In this document: in pieces, positions 5,973 to 8,020 of the stretch
Numbering within the stretch: the first letter of the stretch is position 1
How the letters are laid out: each line of letters opens with the position of its first letter
Assembly: GCA_028871195.1 (NCBI GenBank)
Contig: JAGWNT010000126.1
Span: 1-8,020, forward strand
DNA length: 8,020 nucleotides
From: REEB85 sp018971455
GTDB lineage: Bacteria > Pseudomonadota > Alphaproteobacteria > Acetobacterales > Acetobacteraceae
Direction of reading: 5' to 3'
Program-made: the position numbers and the translations under genes
The notes under the pieces: model-generated
The model's input: only the letters and a program-made list of their open reading frames with translations
What the model was told of the DNA's origin: nothing
The model's database searches: none

Positions 5973-7178
5973 TCAGATGCCCAGGGCGTCCAGCCGGATG
6001 ATCGGCACGGTCGCGCCGGCCGCCAGCGGCGGCGCATGCGGCGGGCGCAGGATGAGCGCATCGGCCTGGGTGAACAGACGCAGCATCGCCGAATCCTGAC
6101 GGTCGAACGGGCTTGCCAGCGGCAGGCCGCCATCGCGCGGGGCCAGGCGGGCGCGCAGGTGATCGGCGCGCTGGTCATTGGCCGCCAGAGGCGTCGCAAG
6201 CTCGGCCTGCGTGCTCGGCAGCGTCTCGCCCGGCAGCCCGGCCAGCCGCGCCACCGCGGGCAGAACGAACAGGATGGCCGTCACCAGCGCCGAGACCGGG
6301 TTGCCGGGCAGGCCGATCATCGGCAGGGCGCCGAGCCTGCCATGCATCAGCGGCTTGCCCGGCCGCATGGCGATCTTCCAGAAATCCAGCACCATGCCGA
6401 CGGATTGGAGCGCGCCCTGCACCAGATCGTGCTCGCCCACGCTGGCGCCGCCGGTGGTGACCAGCAGGTCGCAATCCGTCGTCGCCAAGGCCGCCGCCGC
6501 GATCGCCGCGCTGTCGTCCGGCACGATGGGGCGGACGACCGCCTCGCCGCCGGCGCCCTGCACCAGGGCCGCCAGGGCATGGGCATTGGAGGAGACGATG
6601 CCGCCCGGCGGAATCGGCTCGCCGGGCAGGACGATCTCGTCGCCCGTCGCCAGGATCGCCACGCGCGGGCGGCGATGCACCGCGACCCAGGGATGGTTGG
6701 CCGCCGCGATCAGGCCGATGTCGCGCGCCGTCAGCCGCCGGCCGGCCGGCACCATGACGTCGCCGGTCGTGAAATCCTGTCCGGCGCGGCGGATGTGCCG
6801 CCCGGCCACCACCGCCTCGCCGACCACCACATGGCCGTCCTCGGCGCGCGCATCCTCCTGCAGCAGGATGCCGTCCGCGCCGCTTGGCACCACGCTGCCG
6901 GTGAACAGGCGCAGGATCTCGCCCCGCCCCAGCGTGCCCGCCCAGGGATGCCCGGCCGGCGCGGTGCCGGCCAGGCGTAGCCGCGCGCCCAGCGCCCCAT
7001 CGGCGGCCCGCAGCGCGTAGCCATCCATGGCCGAGACGTCCTGCGGCGGCTGGGTGAGCCGGGCATGGACCGGCGCGGCGCTGACCCGGTTCCAGGCCGC
7101 CGCGAGCGGCACGGTTTCGTCCGCAACCGGGCGCAGCCCGTCCAGAATGCGCGCGCGGGCCTCCTCGACCGTGATCAT
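5973..7178 (-). CDS. moeA: Molybdopterin molybdenumtransferase MoeA
   Basis: This cytoplasmic enzyme of molybdenum cofactor synthesis inserts molybdate into adenylylated molybdopterin, releasing AMP. At 401 residues it has the normal length. Family landmarks occur in order: SAMDGYA (49-55) with the conserved Asp52, FTGSVVPSGAD (92-102), ATGDE (177-181), TTGGASVGEHD (241-251), MRPGKP (271-276) and GLPGNPVS (289-296), then the C-terminal domain IV. The start MITVEEARARIL agrees with other MoeA proteins. An AGGA (7187-7190, read on the minus strand) stands 8 bases before this ATG, while a longer frame to 7280 would run through moaC and is rejected. It starts 4 bases after the moaC stop, so it is the third gene of a trpC-moaC-moeA unit. 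No second molybdenum insertion gene (mogA/moaB) is in the window. Confidence 0.95.
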   Translation of the reverse strand: MITVEEARARILDGLRPVADETVPLAAAWNRVSAAPVHARLTQPPQDVSAMDGYALRAADGALGARLRLAGTAPAGHPWAGTLGRGEILRLFTGSVVPSGADGILLQEDARAEDGHVVVGEAVVAGRHIRRAGQDFTTGDVMVPAGRRLTARDIGLIAAANHPWVAVHRRPRVAILATGDEIVLPGEPIPPGGIVSSNAHALAALVQGAGGEAVVRPIVPDDSAAIAAAALATTDCDLLVTTGGASVGEHDLVQGALQSVGMVLDFWKIAMRPGKPLMHGRLGALPMIGLPGNPVSALVTAILFVLPAVARLAGLPGETLPSTQAELATPLAANDQRADHLRARLAPRDGGLPLASPFDRQDSAMLRLFTQADALILRPPHAPPLAAGATVPIIRLDALGI

Positions 7179-7182
7179 GCCC

Positions 7183-7656
7183 TCAATCCTGTCGGAAATC
7201 GCCGGACTTGCCGCCCGACTTGGCCACCACCCGCACCGCCTCGATCCGCATGGCGCGATCGACCGCCTTGCACATGTCATAGACCGTCAGCGCCGCCACG
7301 CTGACCGCGGTCAGCGCCTCCATCTCCACCCCGGTCCGCCCGGTGGTGCGCACCGTGGCGGTGATGGCCACCGCATCCTCGCCCTGCGGCGCGAGGTCGA
7401 GGCTGACGGCCGAGAGGGGCAGGGGATGGCACAGCGGGATCAGCTCGGCGGTCCGCTTGGCCGCCATGATGCCGGCGAGCCGCGCCACAGCGAACACATC
7501 GCCCTTGGCGGCCCGCCCCTCGACGATGAGCCGCAGCGTCGCCGGCTGCATCACCACCCGCGCCTTGGCCGTCGCCTCGCGCGCCGTCTCCGCCTTGTCC
7601 CCCACATCGACCATCACCGCCCGCCCGGCACTGTCGAAATGGGTCAGCCCGCTCAT
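7183..7656 (-). CDS. moaC: Cyclic pyranopterin monophosphate synthase MoaC
   Basis: MoaC acts with MoaA in the first step of molybdenum cofactor synthesis, turning 3',8-cyclo-7,8-dihydro-GTP into cyclic pyranopterin monophosphate. The 157-residue length is normal. The family blocks are complete: KGDVFAVARLAGIMAAKRT (51-69) with Lys51, LIPLCHPL (72-79) with His77, GRTGVEMEALTAVSVAAL (106-123), YDMCKAVDR (126-134) with Asp127 and Lys130, and the ending KSGGKSGDF (146-154). These correspond to the known catalytic Lys, His, Asp and Lys residues. The ATG overlaps the trpC stop as ATGA with no clear ribosome binding site of its own, indicating translational coupling. moeA follows 4 bases later. MoaA is not in this window. 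Confidence 0.96.
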   Translation of the reverse strand: MSGLTHFDSAGRAVMVDVGDKAETAREATAKARVVMQPATLRLIVEGRAAKGDVFAVARLAGIMAAKRTAELIPLCHPLPLSAVSLDLAPQGEDAVAITATVRTTGRTGVEMEALTAVSVAALTVYDMCKAVDRAMRIEAVRVVAKSGGKSGDFRQD

Positions 7657-8020
7657 CGGGCGAGCAGCGCGCGGGTGGCGGAAGCGACGTCGGGCTCGCG
7701 CATCAGGCTTTCCCCGACCAGGAAGGCGTTGACGCAGACGGCGCTCAACCGCGCCAGGTCGGCGGCACTGCGCAGGCCGCTCTCGGCGATCACGAAACGG
7801 TCGGGCGGCACCAGCGGCGCCAGATCAAGCGTCGTAGAAATATCGGTCTGCAATGTTTTGAGATTGCGGTTATTGATGCCGATCAGCTTCGTCTGAAGGC
7901 CGAGGGCGCGGTCCAGCTCGCGGGCATCGTGCACCTCGGCCAGCACGTCCATCTCCAGCGCGCGGGCGAGCTGCTCGAGCTCCACCGCCTGCTCATCGCG
8001 CAGGGCCGCGAGGATCAGCA
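7653..8020 (-). CDS. trpC: Indole-3-glycerol phosphate synthase TrpC, C-terminal part (cut by window edge)
   Basis: This enzyme closes the indole ring in tryptophan synthesis, converting carboxyphenylamino-deoxyribulose phosphate to indole-3-glycerol phosphate with loss of CO2. About 121 residues are visible, the second half of the TIM barrel. The frame stays open to the window end (ILAALRDEQAVELEQLARAL), so the GTG at 7985 is internal and not the start. Visible family strands are MDVLAEVHD with the catalytic Glu, GINNRNLKTLQTD with the conserved Asn-Arg-Asn, FVIAESGLRS with Glu-Ser-Gly, and AFLVGESLMR near the end with the phosphate-binding glycine region. It is the first gene visible of a unit with moaC (4-base overlap) and moeA. 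In alphaproteobacteria trpD usually precedes it, which would lie beyond the window. Confidence 0.94.
   Translation of the reverse strand, partial: LILAALRDEQAVELEQLARALEMDVLAEVHDARELDRALGLQTKLIGINNRNLKTLQTDISTTLDLAPLVPPDRFVIAESGLRSAADLARLSAVCVNAFLVGESLMREPDVASATRALLAR

Noticed and set aside
4967..6199. Long minus-strand frame of 410 codons across the PEP-CTERM gene
   Set aside because: It is Arg/Ala/Gly-rich, runs opposite to a well-supported secreted protein gene and overlaps moeA; it is a typical high-GC shadow.
1..8020. tRNA, rRNA, insertion sequences, integrases or phage genes
   Set aside because: I looked for clover-leaf arms, rRNA-like stretches and transposase-like proteins and found nothing supportable.

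Overview
The window is high-GC chromosomal DNA, most likely from an alphaproteobacterium. Acetobacteraceae-like is my best guess, from the base composition, the trpC-moaC-moeA gene order and the style of the PEP-CTERM tail; the sequence alone cannot settle the genus. Coding density is high, and co-directional genes overlap or nearly touch.

Left part (about 91-4763, plus strand): a complete ABC importer of the BMP/PnrA (basic membrane protein) class. In order it encodes a double-domain ATPase, two BPD_transp_2-type permeases and, after a 77-base gap with its own strong ribosome binding site, a periplasmic BMP-family binding protein. The first three genes overlap (11 bases, then a 4-base ATGA) and look translationally coupled. 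Relatives of this system import nucleosides or free purine bases. A GC hairpin just after the binding-protein gene is the likely terminator.

Middle part (4764-5872): the most interesting region. A 374-base non-coding stretch leads to a gene for a secreted protein with an N-terminal signal peptide and a C-terminal PEP-CTERM (exosortase) sorting signal. The non-coding stretch holds a near-consensus sigma-54 (-24/-12) promoter and, further upstream, two nearly identical 19-base direct repeats (17/19 identical, 139 bases apart). These are placed like enhancer sites for a sigma-54 activator. A 9-base inverted repeat overlaps the -24 element. This fits regulation by RpoN with a PrsK/PrsR-type two-component system, as known for PEP-CTERM genes elsewhere. 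No exosortase or regulator gene lies in the window.

Right part (5973-8020, minus strand): a tightly packed operon trpC (cut by the window edge)-moaC-moeA. It links tryptophan synthesis (indole-3-glycerol phosphate synthase) with two molybdenum cofactor steps. trpC and moaC overlap by ATGA, and moaC and moeA are 4 bases apart. It converges on the PEP-CTERM gene across a 100-base spacer with three GC hairpins. In many alphaproteobacteria lexA follows moeA; here the PEP-CTERM gene stands there instead, pointing the other way.
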